A DNA stretch of 64,000 bases, taken from Owenia fusiformis. Taxonomy: Eukaryota; Annelida; Polychaeta; Sabellida; Oweniidae. Below the pieces are notes generated by a model that saw only the letters and a program-made list of their open reading frames with translations, was not told where the DNA came from and ran no database searches. Positions 1 to 13,254 of the stretch are shown here, in pieces (positions within the stretch are counted from its first letter, which is position 1; each line of letters begins with the position of its first letter). The stretch spans positions 34,492,109-34,556,108 of the forward strand of contig CAIIXF020000002.1 in the NCBI GenBank assembly GCA_903813345.2, read 5' to 3'. Both the position numbers and the translations under genes were made by a program.

Positions 1-1130
1 TCCTGACAAAATTCTCCCCCTAATTCATAACTCATACGTTATATTTGGCGAATTTTTATTTTGACCTACTTTTTGGACACGCCATAACTTCGGAACCGGA
101 AGTCGGATCGAAATTTGGTTTGCAGATTCGGATTTCTGAGAAAATTCTATTCTTAATTCATAACTCAAACGTTAAATTTGGAAATTTTTTATTTTGACCT
201 ACTTTTTGGACACGCCATAACTTCCAAACCGGAAGTCGAATCTAAATTTAATTTGCAGATTCAGATTCCTGACAAAATTCTACCCCTAATTCATAACTCA
301 TACGTTAAATTTGGAGAACTTTTTATTTTGACCTACTTTTCGGACACCATATCTCAAAAGTGGGTCAAAATACTTTCTGACGGCAAAACGCTAACACTAT
401 TAGCATACTCTTGGCTACATGTATACACAATTTCGAAGAATATAATTGAAGTGTAGTGTCAGAATCGCAAAAATAAGGAAAACCTTTGAATTTGACCTAG
501 ATTTTGACCTAGGCATTTTGGTGTCCAAATTTTGAAGCTAGATGGCTTTTGAGGTCCCCTTCTTTTAAAGGCTTTCATTAAATTAAGCTGAACTCAGTCT
601 ATATTTCGAATTTTTCACTTCAAAAAAATCTTTTTTCCCATTGACTTAACATGGGCACCAAATTTAGCGATTTTTGAGCTTTTAAAACGCCATAACTTCC
701 GAACCGGAAGTCGGATCGAAATTTGGTTTGCAGATTCGGATTCCTGACAAATTTTACTCCTAATTCATAACTCATACATTGAATTTGGACCACCTTTTGG
801 TGTGACCTACTTTCCGGACGCCATATTTCAAAATCGGTAAGAGTAATCAAAAAACGGATGGCACACTTATGAAAGGGCCTTTTTTAAGCTACAGGATGAA
901 AAAAAGATGAAGACGTTTCGAGAAATAACGACGAAGATAATAGACAGAAGGTTGAAAATGTAAGATTTGACCTAGTTCTTGACCTTTGACCTAGATAAAA
1001 ATTTGACCCAATTTCCCACCAACTAGATACTGAACCTAAATGAACTGTATAATGGTCTTTACTGGATACCTTATAGTTATTGAAAAAACTCTTAAAGAAA
1101 AATAATAATAATAATAACTAGACTTTGGAA
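1..1130. repeat. Dispersed repeat block, copy 1 (about 478-bp internal units)
   Basis: The phrase CGCCATAACTTCCGAACCGG recurs near 82, 211 and 690, followed by similar sequence (GATTCGGATTCCTGA, then a TTTGACCTACTTTTCGGAC segment). The spacing from 211 to 690 is about 478 bp, the same period as in the block at 1485-2880. The block ends with TTGACCTTTGACCTAGATAAA and an A-rich AATAATAATAA tail. Short open frames here are fragments of the repeat and do not look like genes. The family is not recognised; the GACCT-rich style is common in marine invertebrate repeats. Confidence 0.7.
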
Positions 1131-1209
1131 ATTGAACGAAGTTCAATTTCAGACTCCAGATCTAGACTTTTTTTGGCCGAGTCATCCAGAATAAGCCGAG
1201 TCATTCAAA

Positions 1210-1410
1210 AAAAGCTGAGTTATCCAGAAAAAGATGGATGGATGAAAAAGGAAGGAAGGATAGGCTAGAATAGGAAGGAATGATAGGATAGAATAGGAAA
1301 GAATGGTAGAATAGAATATGAAGAAGGAATAGAATAGGAAGGATAGGAAGGAGAGGATATGAAGGAAAGGTAGATAAGAAGGATACGATAGGATCACAAA
1401 GGAAGGATGG
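1210..1410. repeat. Purine-rich GGAAGGATAG simple repeat
   Basis: About 200 bp of degenerate (AT)AGGAAGGA/GAATAGGAAGG repeats. Almost all pyrimidines lie on the other strand. It separates the two related repeat blocks, and the open frames across it are low-complexity artefacts. Confidence 0.8.
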
Positions 1411-1484
1411 ATGCATTTTTCAATATTTTCTTCTCTACTCTTGACTTTCTATCAGGATACCATCAGATCGATTTTTCTCGAAAT

Positions 1485-2880
1485 TTCAAAACGCCATAAC
1501 TTTCGAATCGGAAGTCGGATCGAAATTTGGTTTGCAGACTCGGATTCCTGAGAAAATTCTACCCTTAATTCATAACTCATATGCTACATTTGGAGAACTT
1601 ATCATTTTGACCTACTTTTCGGACACCATATCTCAAAAGTGGGTAGAAATACTTTCTGACGGCAAAAGGCTAACACTATTAGCACACTTTTTCCTACCTG
1701 TATACAAAATTTTGAAGCAAATCATTTAAACATAGTGTCAGAATCGCAAAAATAAGGAAAAACTATGAATTTGACCTAGATTTTGACCTGGGGATTTTGG
1801 TGTCCAAATTTTGAAGTTAGGTAGCCTTCGAGGTCCCCTTCTTTCATAGGCTTTCATTATTTAAGCTGTACTTAGTCTATATCTCGAATTTTACACTTCA
1901 AAAAAATCTTTTTTCCCATTGACATAACATGGGGCACCAAATTTAGCGATTTTTGAACTTTCAAAATGTCATAACTTCCGAACAGGAAGTCGGATCGAAA
2001 TTTGATTTGCAGATTCGGATTCCTGAGAAAATTTTATACTTAATTCATAACTCAAACGTTAAATTTGGAGAATTTTTTATTTTGACCTACTTTTCGGACA
2101 CCATATCTCAAAAGTGGGGCAAAATACTTTCTGACGGCAAAAGGCTAATACTATTAGCACACTCTTGGCTACATGTATACAAAATTTCGAAGAATATAAT
2201 TAATCTGTAGTGTCAGAATCGTAAAAATAAGGAAAAACTTTGAATTTGACCTAGATTTTGACCTAGGCATTTTGGTGTCCAAATTTTTATGAAAAGAAGG
2301 TTTTGAGGTCCCTTTCTTTTATGGGCTTCCATTATGTTTAGCTGTGCTTAGTCTGTATCTCGTATTTTACACTTCAAAAAAATATTTTTTCCCATTGAAT
2401 TAACATGGGGCACCAAATTTAGCGATTTTTTAATTTTCAAAACGCCATAACTTCTGAACCGGAAGTCAGATCGAAATTTGGTTTTCAGATTCGGAATCCT
2501 GAGAAAATCTCCTATAAGATTGATATCCTGGACATTGGATTCAGATAACTTTTTTTTGGACCTCGTTTTCGGACACTGATATCTCGAAATCGGTTTGAGA
2601 TACCAAAAAAACTAAAGCACCCCAGATTTTCTACTTTTTTATGAGGAACACAATGAAAAAAACCCGGATCAAAAATTTTGAAGGACGACCGAGAAAATCG
2701 AAAAAAGTGACAAAGTACTGGATTTGACCTAATTCTTGACCTTTGACCTAGATAAAAATTTGACCCAATTTCCCACCAACTAGATACTAAACCTAAATAA
2801 ACTGTATTATGGTCTTTACTGGATACCTTATAGTTATTGAAAAAACTCAAAAAGAATAATAAGAATAAGAAGAATAAGAA
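1485..2880. repeat. Dispersed repeat block, copy 2 (three tandem units of about 477 bp)
   Basis: The CGCCATAACTT phrase (once as ATGTCATAACTT) occurs near 1491, 1967 and 2445, so the unit is 476-478 bp. The last unit ends in the same TTGACCTTTGACCTAGATAAA, ACTGGATACCTTATAG and AAGAATAAGAATAAG tail as the block at 1-1130. The two blocks are therefore copies of one larger repeat with a shared right end. No coding capacity is evident. Confidence 0.7.
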
Positions 2881-2921
2881 TACTGGCAAAAACAATAGAC
2901 TCCAGATTGACATCTGGAGTC

Positions 2922-5900
2922 TAATAAATGAACAAAGGCATATTGTTTAGTGTTATTACACATCTCCAAGATGGGACCTCCAGTTGCCAAACTTATGGAG
3001 GGAAGTGTACTATTACTGTACCATATTTCAGTAATAATAAATGAACAAAGGCATATTGTGTGGTGTTATTACACATCTCTAAGATGGGACCTCCAGTTGC
3101 CAAACTTATGGAGGGGAGTGTAATATACTGTACCATATTCTAGTAATAATAAATGAACAAAGGCATGTTGTTTAGTGTTATTACACATCTCTAAGATGGG
3201 ACTTCCAGTTGCCAAACTTATGGAGGGGAGTGTAATATACTGTACCATATTCTAGTAATAATAAATGAACAAAGGCATGTTGTTTAGTGTTATTACACAT
3301 CTCCAAGATGGGACCTCCAGTTGCCAAACTTATGGAGGGGAGTGTAATATACTGTACCATATTCTACTAGTTATAATAAATGAACAAAGGCATATTGTTT
3401 AGTGTTATTACACATCTCCAAGATGGGACCTCCAGTTGCCAAACTTATGGAGGGGAGTGTAATATGCTGTACCATATTCCAGTAATAATAAATGAACAAA
3501 GGCATATTGTTTAGTGTTATTACACATCTCCAAGATGGGACTTCCAGTTGCCAAACTTATGGAGGGGAGTGTAATATACTGTACCATATTCTAGTAATAA
3601 TAAACGAACAAAGGCATATTGTTTAGTGTTATTACACATCTCTAAGATGGGACCTCCAGTTGCCAAACTTATGGAGGGGAGTGTAATATACTGTACCATA
3701 TTCCAGTAATAATAAATGAACAAAGGCATATTGTTTAGTGTTATTACACATCTCCAAGATGGGACCTCCAGTTGCCAAACTTATGGAGGGGAGTGTAATA
3801 TACTGTACCATATTCCAGTAATAATAAATGAACAAAGGCATATTGTGTGGTGTTATTACACATCTCCAAGATGGGACCTCCAGTTGCCAAACTTATGGAG
3901 GGGAGTGTAATATACTGTACCATATTCCAGTAATAATAAATGAACAAAGGCATATTGTTTAGTGTTATTACACATTGGGACTTCCAGTTGCCAAACTTAT
4001 GGAGGGGAGTGTAATATACTGTACCATATTCCAGTAATAATAAATGAACAAAGGCATATTGTTTAGTGTTATTACACATCTCCAAGATGGGACTTCCAGT
4101 TGCCAAACTTATGGAGGGGAGTGTAATATGCTGTACCATATTCCAGTAATAATAAATGAACAAAGGCATATTGTTTAGTGTTATTACACATCTCTAAGAT
4201 GGGACCTCCAGTTGCCTAACTTATGGAGGGGAGTGTAATATACTGTACCATATTCTAGTAATAATAAATGAACAAAGGCATATTGTTTAGTGTTATTACA
4301 CATCTCTAAGATGGGACTTCCAGTTGCCAAACTTATGGAGGGGAGTGTAATATACTGTACCATATTCCAGTAATAATAAATGAACAAAGGCATATTGTTT
4401 AGTGTTATTACACATCTCCAAGATGGGACTTCCAGTTGCCAAACTTATGGAGGAGAGTGTAATATACTGTACCATATTCCAGATATAATAAATGAACAAA
4501 GGCATATTGTTTAGTGTTATTACACATCTCTAAGATGGGACCTCCAGTTGCCAAACTTATGGAGGGGAGTGTAATATACTGTACCATATTCTAGTAATAA
4601 TAAATGAACAAAGGCATATTGTTTAGTGTTATTACACATCTCTAAGATGGGACCTCCAGTTGCCAAACTTATGGAGGGGAGTGTACTATTACTGTACCAT
4701 ATTCTAGTAATAATAAATGAACAAAGGCATATTGTTTAGTGTTATTACACATCTCTAAGATGGGACCACCAGTTGCCAAACTTATGGAGGGGAGTGTAAT
4801 ATACTGTACCATATTCCAGTAATAATAAATGAACAAAGGCATATTGTTTAGTGTTATTACACATCTCTAAGATGGGACTTCCAGTTGCCAAACTTATGGA
4901 GGGGAGTGTAATATACTGTACCATATTCTAGTAATAATAAATGAACAAAGGCATATTGTTTAGTGTTATTACACATCTCTAAGATGGGACTTCCAGTTGC
5001 CAAACTTATGGAGGGGAGTGTAATATACTGTACCATATTCCAGTAATAATAAATGAACAAAGGCATATTGTGTAGTGTTATTACACATCTCCAAGATGGG
5101 ACCTCCAGTTGCCAAACTTATGGAGGGGAGTGTAATATGCTGTACCATATTCCAGTAATAATAAATGAACAAAGGCATATTGTTTAGTGTTATTACACAT
5201 CTCCAAGATGGGACCTCCAGTTGCCAAACTTATGGAGGGAAGTGTAATATACTGTACCATATTCTAGTAATAATAAATGAACAAATGCATATTGTTTAGT
5301 GTTATTACACATCTCCAAGATGGGACTTCCAGTTGCCAAACTTATGGAGGGGAGTGTACTATTACTGTACCATATTCCAGTAATAATAAATGAACAAAGG
5401 CATATTGTTTAGTGTTATTACACATCTCCAAGATGGGACCTCCAGTTGCCAAACTTATGGAGGGGAGTGTAATATACTGTACCATATTCCAGTAATAATA
5501 AATGAACAAAGGCATATTGTTTAGTGTTATTACACATCTCCAAGATGGGACCTCCAGTTGCCAAACTTATGGAGGGGAGTGTAATATACTGTACCATATT
5601 CCAGTAATAATAAATGAACAAAGGCATATTGTTTAGTGTTATTACACATCTCCAAGATGGGACTTCCAGTTGCCAAACTTATGGAGGGGAGTGTAATATA
5701 CTGTACCATATTCTAGTAATAATAAATGAACAAAGGCATATTGTTTAGTGTTATTACACATCTCTAAGATGGGACTTCCAGTTGCCAAACTTATGGAGGG
5801 GAGTGTAATATACTGTACCATATTCAAGTAATAATAAATGAACAAAGGCATATTGTTTAGTGTTATTACACATCTCTAAGATGGGACTTCCAGTTGCCAA

Positions 5901-8900
5901 ACTTATGGAGGGGAGTGTAATATACTGTACCATATTCCAGTAATAATAAATGAACAAAGGCATATTGTTTAGTGTTATTACACATCTCCAAGATGGGACC
6001 TCCATTTGCCAAACTTATGGAGGGGAGTGTAATATACTGTACCATATTCCAGTAATAATAAATGAACAAAGGCATATCGTTTAGTGTTATAACACATCTC
6101 CAAGATGGGACCTCCATTTGCCAAACTTATGGAGGGGAGTGTAATATACTGTACCATATTCCAGTAATAATAAATGAACAAAGGCATATTGTTTAGTGTT
6201 ATAACACATCTCCAAGATGGGACCTCCAGTTGCCAAACTTATGGAGGGGAGTGTAATATGCTGTACCATATTCTAGTAATAATAAATGAACAAAGGCATA
6301 TTGTTTAGTGTTATTACACATCTCTAAGATGGGACTTCCAGTTGCCAAACTTATGGAGGGGAGTGTAATATACTGTACCATATTCCAGTAATAATAAATG
6401 AACAAAGGCATATTGTTTAGTGTTATTACACATCTCCAAGATGGGACCTCCAGTTGCCAAACTTATGGAGGGGAGTGTAATATGCTGTACCATATTCTAG
6501 TAATAATAAATGAACAAAGGCATATTGTTTAGTGTTATTACACATCTCCAAGATGGGACCTCCAGTTGCCAAACTTATGGAGGGGAGTGTAATATACTGT
6601 ACCATATTCCAGTAATAATAAATGAACAAAGGCATATTGTTTAGTGTTATTACACATCTCCAAGATGGGACCTCCAGTTGCCAAACTTATGGAGGGGAGT
6701 GTAATATACTGTACCATATTCTAGTAATAATAAATGAACAAAGGCATATTGTTTAGTGTTATTACACATCTCTAAGATGGGACTTCCAGTTGCCAAACTT
6801 ATGGAGGGGAGTGTAATATACTGTACCATATTCTAGTAATAATAAATGAACAAAGGCATATTGTTTAGTGTTATTACACATCTCCAAGATGGGACTTCCA
6901 TTTGCCAAACTTATGGAGGGGAGTGTAATATACTGTACCATATTCCAGTAATAATAAATGAACAAAGGCATATTGTGTAGTGTTATTACACATCTCCAAG
7001 ATGGGACCTCCAGTTGCCAAACTTATGGAGGGGAGTGTAATATACTGTACCATATTCCAGTAATAATAAATGAACAAAGGCATATTGTTTAGTGTTATTA
7101 CACATCTCCAAGATGGGACCTCCAGTTGCCAAACTTATGGAGGGGAGTGTAATATACTGTACCATATTCTAGTAATAATAAATGAACAAAGGTATATTGT
7201 TTAGTGTTATTACACATCTCCAAGATGGGACTTCCAGTTGCCAAACTTATGGAGGGGAGTGTAATATACTGTACCATATTCTACTAGTTATAATAAATGA
7301 ACAAAGGCATATTGTGTAGTGTTATTACACATCTCCAAGATGGGACCTCCAGTTGCCAAACTTATGGAGGGGAGTGTAATATACTGTACCATATTCTAGT
7401 AATAATAAATGAACAAAGGCATATTGTTTAGTGTTATTACACATCTCCAAGATGGGACTTCCATTTGCCAAACTTATGGAGGGGAGTGTAATATACTGTA
7501 CCATATTCCAGTAATAATAAATGAACAAAGGCATATTGTTTAGTGTTATTACACATCTCCAAGATGGGACCTCCAGTTGCCAAACTTATGGAGGGGAGTG
7601 TAATATACTGTACCATATTCCAGTAATAATAAATGAACAAAGGCATATTGTTTAGTGTTATTACACATCTCCAAGATGGGACCTCCAGTTGCCAAACTTA
7701 TGGAGGGGAGTGTAATATACTGTACCATATTCCAGTAATAATAAATGAACAAAGGCATATTGTTTAGTGTTATTACACATCTCCAAGATGGGACTTCCAT
7801 TTGCCAAACTTATGGAGGGGAGTGTAATATGCTGTACCATATTCTAGTAATAATAAATGAACAAAGGCATATTGTTTAGTGTTATTACACATCTCCAAGA
7901 TGGGACTTTCAGTTGCCAAACTTATGGAGGGGAGTGTAATATACTGTACCATATTCTAGTAATAATAAATGAACAAAGGCATATTGTTTAGTGTTATTAC
8001 ACATCTCCAAGATGGGACTTCCATTTGCCAAACTTATGGAGGGGAGTGTAATATGCTGTACCATATTCTAGTAATAATAAATGAACAAAGGCATATTGTT
8101 TAGTGTTATTACACATCTCCAAGATGGGACCTCCAGTTGCCAAACTTATGGAGGGGAGTGTAATATGCTGTACCATATTCCAGTAATAATAAATGAACAA
8201 AGGCATATTGTTTAGTGTTATTACACATCTCCAAGATGGGACCTCCAGTTGCCAAACTTATGGAGGGGAGTGTAATATGCTGTACCATATTCCAGTAATA
8301 ATAAATGAACAAAGGCATATTGTTTAGTGTTATTACACATCTCTAAGATGGGACTTCCAGTTGCCAAACTTATGGAGGGGAGTGTAATATGCTGTACCAT
8401 ATTCTAGTAATAATAAATGAACAAATGCATATTGTTTAGTGTTATTACACATCTCTAAGATGGGACTTCCAGTTGCCAAACTTATGGAGGGGAGTGTAAT
8501 AAACTGTACCATATTCTAGTAATAATAAATGAACAAAGGCATATTGTTTAGTGTTATTACACATCTCCAAGATGGGACCTCCAGTTGCCAAACTTATGGA
8601 GGGGAGTGTAATATACTGTACCATATTCCAGTAATAATAAATGAACAAAGGCATATTGTTTAGTGTTATTACACATCTCCAAGATGGGACCTCCAGTTGC
8701 CAAACTTATGGAGGGGAGTGTAATAAACTGTACCATATTCTAGTAATAATAAATGAACAAAGGCATATTGTTTAGTGTTATTACACATCTCCAAGATGGG
8801 ACCTCCAGTTGCCAAACTTATGGAGGGGAGTGTAATATACTGTACCATATTCCAGTAATAATAAATGAACAAAGGCATATTGTTTAGTGTTATTACACAT

Positions 8901-9577
8901 CTCCAAGATGGGACCTCCAGTTGCCAAACTTATGGAGGGGAGTGTAATATACTGTACCATATTCCAGTAATAATAAATGAACAAAGGCATATTGTTTAGT
9001 GTTATTACACATCTCCAAGATGGGACCTCCAGTTGCCAAACTTATGGAGGGAAGTGTAATATACTGTACCATATTCTAGTAATAATAAATGAACAAAGGC
9101 ATATTGTTTAGTGTTATTACACATCTCCAAGATGGGACCTCCAGTTGCCAAACTTATGGAGGGGAGTGTAATAAACTGTACCATATTCCAGTAATAATAA
9201 ATGAACAAAGGCATATTGTTTAGTGTTATTACACATCTCTAAGATGGGACCTCCAGTTGCCAAACTTATGGAGGGGAGTGTAATATGCTGTACCATATTC
9301 CAGTAATAATAAATGAACAAAGGCATATTGTTTAGTGTTATTACACATCTCCAAGATGGGACCTCCAGTTGCCAAACTTATGGAGGGGAGTGTAATATAC
9401 TGTACCATATTCCAGTAATAATAAATGAACAAAGGCATATTGTTTAGTGTTATTACACATCTCTAAGATGGGACCTCCAGTTGCCAAACTTATGGAGGGG
9501 AGTGTACTATTACTGTACCATATTCCAGTAATAATAAATGAACAAAGGCATATTGTTTAGTGTTATTACACATCTCC
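2922..9577. repeat. 112-bp satellite array, about 59 tandem copies
   Basis: A head-to-tail array whose unit begins AATAATAAATGAACAAAGGC and contains GTTATTACACATCTCCAAGA and TTGCCAAACTTATGGAGGGG. The period is 112 bp throughout, with one shortened unit near 3975. Copies differ at a few diagnostic positions: CTCCAAGA/CTCTAAGA, GGGACCTCC/GGGACTTCC, ATTCCAG/ATTCTAG, AATATACTG/AATATGCTG/CTATTACTG. A rarer CTACTAGTTATAATAAATG variant occurs near 3365 and 7282, which suggests segmental amplification. The array starts directly after a short hairpin (2898-2921, GACTCCAG...CTGGAGTC). Repeated 69-residue minus-strand open frames are a by-product of the repeat; the unit is not a multiple of three and each frame closes after about two units. 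Confidence 0.97.
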
Positions 9578-10071
9578 CAAGCATTGTATTACCAAATCCA
9601 TCATATCTTACATAATTATTCTATGAAATATTTACACTATCAATCTCTGTTCTTCTATAAATATACAATCTCATAACAATATCCGATAAAGTACAGTTAT
9701 TCATCTTTCCATCATTTCCCTTAACAATACTGGTTGAAGTTTCAGTGAATCAGAACAGTAAAACATGTTTATTCAAACACTTCTCTAATCCCAACACCTC
9801 TCAATGTGAATACTTTATCTTGCTACCTCCCATAGACTGGCATATAAAGAAACCTTGAAATGTGAACACCTGCTAATCCGAACACTTGGCTGGTTGGATT
9901 ACTCTTTTTTAGTTGACAGGTTTTACTGTATCTTGTATGACAGGTTTTATTTAACTTGTATGACATGTTTTACTGTATCTTTTATGACAGGTTGTCTATT
10001 TAACCAGTAACTGGTGTACGCTTTATCAGTTCATGCTCCCTGACAATGTATTCATACAGGATTACCTAAGA

Positions 10072-10168
10072 GGATGCGATATCCCAGAATTCACAGGTGA
10101 ACCGATCTCTATGTACATTGTATCTGGAGATAGGTTCATATATGAATTGTGGGATGTTCCCCCTTTTA
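10072..10168. mobile_element. Short foldback/MITE-like hairpin
   Basis: The left arm (ATATCCCAGAATTCACAGGT...) and the right arm read in reverse (ACATCCCACAATTCATATAT...) pair imperfectly over about 45 bp each, with almost no loop. This is typical of a small non-autonomous hairpin element. No target-site duplication was identified. Confidence 0.45.
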
Positions 10169-12574
10169 GGATTACCTTGCAGTGTCCCCCTTTGTCTCCT
10201 TTCCCATATTCCTTTCCATATTCTCTGTCTCAGAAACAAATTGGGGAAGAGAACTAGGGGAAGGGAAGGGGAGGACCTTGATCCAAGACTCATTTACTAC
10301 ATATACATAAATATAATCTTAAAATAACAGATATCTATTCCAGTCAACAATAAATGCAAAAATGTGAAGTATTTATTAAACACAGTGCAGTTTAATGCCG
10401 AGATGAAGCATGTCAATGGTTTCAATATTAACAACTTTTAACGCATCTGTACTGAAATGTAGACATAAATTGTAAAGATAAAATAAATAAATTACATAAT
10501 AAATAAACCAGAAGACCAATAAAACAACTTTATTGCTTTACAGAGTTATACTCTTAAAGGTTTGTGATATTATATTCTTAATCTTCACTGCGATCAGACC
10601 GACGGGAGCCAAGTGAACAAAGATGCAATGATTACGCACACATGCTTCAGAAGGTTTAATGACCTTTGAAGATTTGGCCGAAATATTTAACTTGAGGAGC
10701 ACAAACACATTCTCCATGTCAGATCAAAGGGGGGGGGGGGCTACAGGAAAATATGGCACAACATATGTTTTAAAGATTACAACTCCTCCCTTAAAATGAC
10801 ATTTTCAGCATGTTATTCATCAAAATGAAGTTTATATGTTGCTTGTCTTTCTCTCATGACAGGAAAAATAGATGACCACTTTACAAAAAAAATATTATTA
10901 GTTGACAACACTGATAGCTAGCTTAAGAGTTGACTTTCAGAAAGTCTACAGCTGTGCAGTTAAAAATACATCTATTCTTTGCTTATGCCTATATACAAAA
11001 TTCTAATATGATATGTGATGTCACAATAACTAGAACAATTGGTTTTCCAGTGTTTATATTAATAATGGTTAGTGGCTTGCCTTCTAAACATAGACCACAT
11101 AAATAAAATGATGTTTTCCAGATTTGTTTATGTTTATCATATCAGAATTATAACAAAGACCTCGATTCTATTATTTATAGCAAATATATGATCGCTATGC
11201 AATTTCAGTCAATTGACAGGACACTGATCGAAATATTGCATCATAAATCATAGAATTTTGGCCATTGACTGGTTTAACAAGTTAGGAACAATTAGAAACA
11301 CAAAAGTATTTCTTGGCAATCTGTCAATTTCTGAGTACATGTATCATATTATCAAAATATAATATAAACTCTGATTTATGCTGCTATTTTAAGTGAAAAG
11401 GATGACATTTTTAACAAAATATGTATTATTTTAATTTACCTTAATGTAACATGTAGAGTATTACCCTATTCAATTATTAGAATACTGTAAAGACGGTTAT
11501 TTTGGCATCTATTATAATTTAGTGAATTTGAAAAAATTTCTCTGAACTAAATAAACACCAATCTCTATATTTTGCTGTAATAAGCATCGAAAATTGAATA
11601 TAACTGACAAAATATATAAATGAGTAGAGTTGTACTAAATATACAAACCACCAAAAAAATCATAATATCAAAATTCACCAAATTGAATAATGCTAAAATA
11701 TCCATATTTACAGTTACAAGTGAGTATTTAAGTCAAGCTGATTTACAAGCACAAAGCCTATGTACAACTTGGGAATTATATTGTGGAATCAATCAAGTAG
11801 GATTGGCTCCCAGAGACGCCACTCAATATTCTTCCCATATATGGATATCACGTAGTGTGTTGTGAATACAAAATTCAAAATCAAGAATATCTGCCATTCC
11901 CCTTGCAGGCGTAGAAATATACACGGACGAATAGCAATATCACATCAAGTTGGAGATTATTAAAGAGGATATCAGCAGCCCTCCTATCTTTTGTTTCATT
12001 GCAAGGCATTTTACCATTTACAGGTGACATCCAGGTTAAAATGAATATTGTACTTTATTGTTTATTTATATAAGGGGACATCTAATGCTTACAGCGCTTT
12101 GCCCCTTGTAATTGTATCTAAATGACTTGTGCTTACAATAAATATGAAAGATATTAAAAAAAAATTATTAAAGAATATCGAGCTGGTACCCTGGCTTCCA
12201 ATGCTCCTTGTGAATCAATGTGTTGCAACATCTTAAAAATACCTGAATATTTTCAAATGTACATTTACTTATTTACTTTTCTTGAGTTGGATATATGCAG
12301 CATTTTGCAATAAATGTATAACAGAATTCATATTTTAAACATAACCATATACATGCATGTACATACATAAATGTTTACTGTACATACCTATATGTTCTAC
12401 CATCCATACATAAACATTTTACCGTACATATATGAATGTTTTAATGGACTTACAGAAACATTCTACTGTACAGAAATATTTATGTACAAATATGTGTTAA
12501 TATTTTGCTCTACACATGCACAAATGTTTTAATGTACATACATTTTGTTCTCCACAATGACAAAATAACACACA

Positions 12575-13085
12575 AGCTCATGGGTGTGTCATTCACTAGT
12601 GAATGGTGTGTCATACACTTGTGAGTTGTGCGATACACAAGCTCGTCGGTGTGTCACACACTAGTAAATGGTGTGTCATACACTAGTGAATTGTGTGATA
12701 CACTTGTGGTTGGTGTGGCATACACTAGTGGATGGTAGTGTCACGTGTGTCATACACTAGTGAATGTGTCATACACTAGTGAATGGTGTGTCATACACTA
12801 GTGAATTGGGTGATACACTAGCGGATGGTGTGTCATACACTAGTGAATGGTGGGTCATACACTAGTGAATTGTGTGATACACTAGTGGATGGTGTGGCAT
12901 ACACTAGTGGATGGTAGTGTCACGTGTGTCATACACTAGTGAATAATGTGTCATACACTAGTGAATGGTGTGTCATACACTAGTGAATTGTGTGATACAC
13001 TAGCGGATGGTGTGTCATACACTAGTGAATGGTGGGTCATACACTAGTGAATGGTGTGTCATGCACTAGTGAATTGTGTGATGGA
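12575..13085. repeat. Minisatellite, CATACACTAGTGAATGGTGTGT units
   Basis: About 20 to 25 copies of a 21-23 bp unit built on TCATACACTAGTGAATGGTG, with variants (GATGGTGTGG, GGTAGTGTCACGTGTG). A longer stretch of several units (GTGGATGGTAGTGTCACGTG...) appears twice, near 12720 and 12905, which shows higher-order duplication. It lies about 170 bp beyond the Rab33 stop codon. Confidence 0.9.
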
Positions 13086-13254
13086 TCAGCTGATAGTTTT
13101 AATGTCACCAGAGAATAACATGAGAAGTGGTCCCCAATTTAATATTGACTACAATTAGGCCTACTTGAAATCTGAACCATTTCACCCTAGTTTGACTTTG
13201 AGAAGTTTTGAACATGAATAGATTCATAATTTTTTGCGAAATTGTGTTGTTAGC

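Larger units (their letters stand above)
9578..13254. other. Intergenic region between satellite and Rab33
   Basis: No gene was recognised here. It holds three diverged copies of a GACAGGTTTTACTGTATCTT motif at 9915-9990, a hairpin MITE at 10072-10168, a run of ten G at 10731-10740, AT-rich unique sequence, a degenerate ACATACATAAATGTTT repeat (12320-12545) and a CATACACTAGTGAAT minisatellite (12575-13085). The 81-residue open frame at 11620-11865 has no recognisable motif. Confidence 0.6.

Noticed and set aside
3520-9438. Many 69-83 residue minus-strand open frames (PLFIYYYWNMVQYITLP...)
   Set aside because: They recur with every satellite unit, start at TTG codons, and the 112-bp period is not a multiple of three. 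They reflect the repeat, not a protein family.
2922-9577. CRISPR-like array
   Set aside because: Units are contiguous tandem copies with no unique spacers, in an animal genome.
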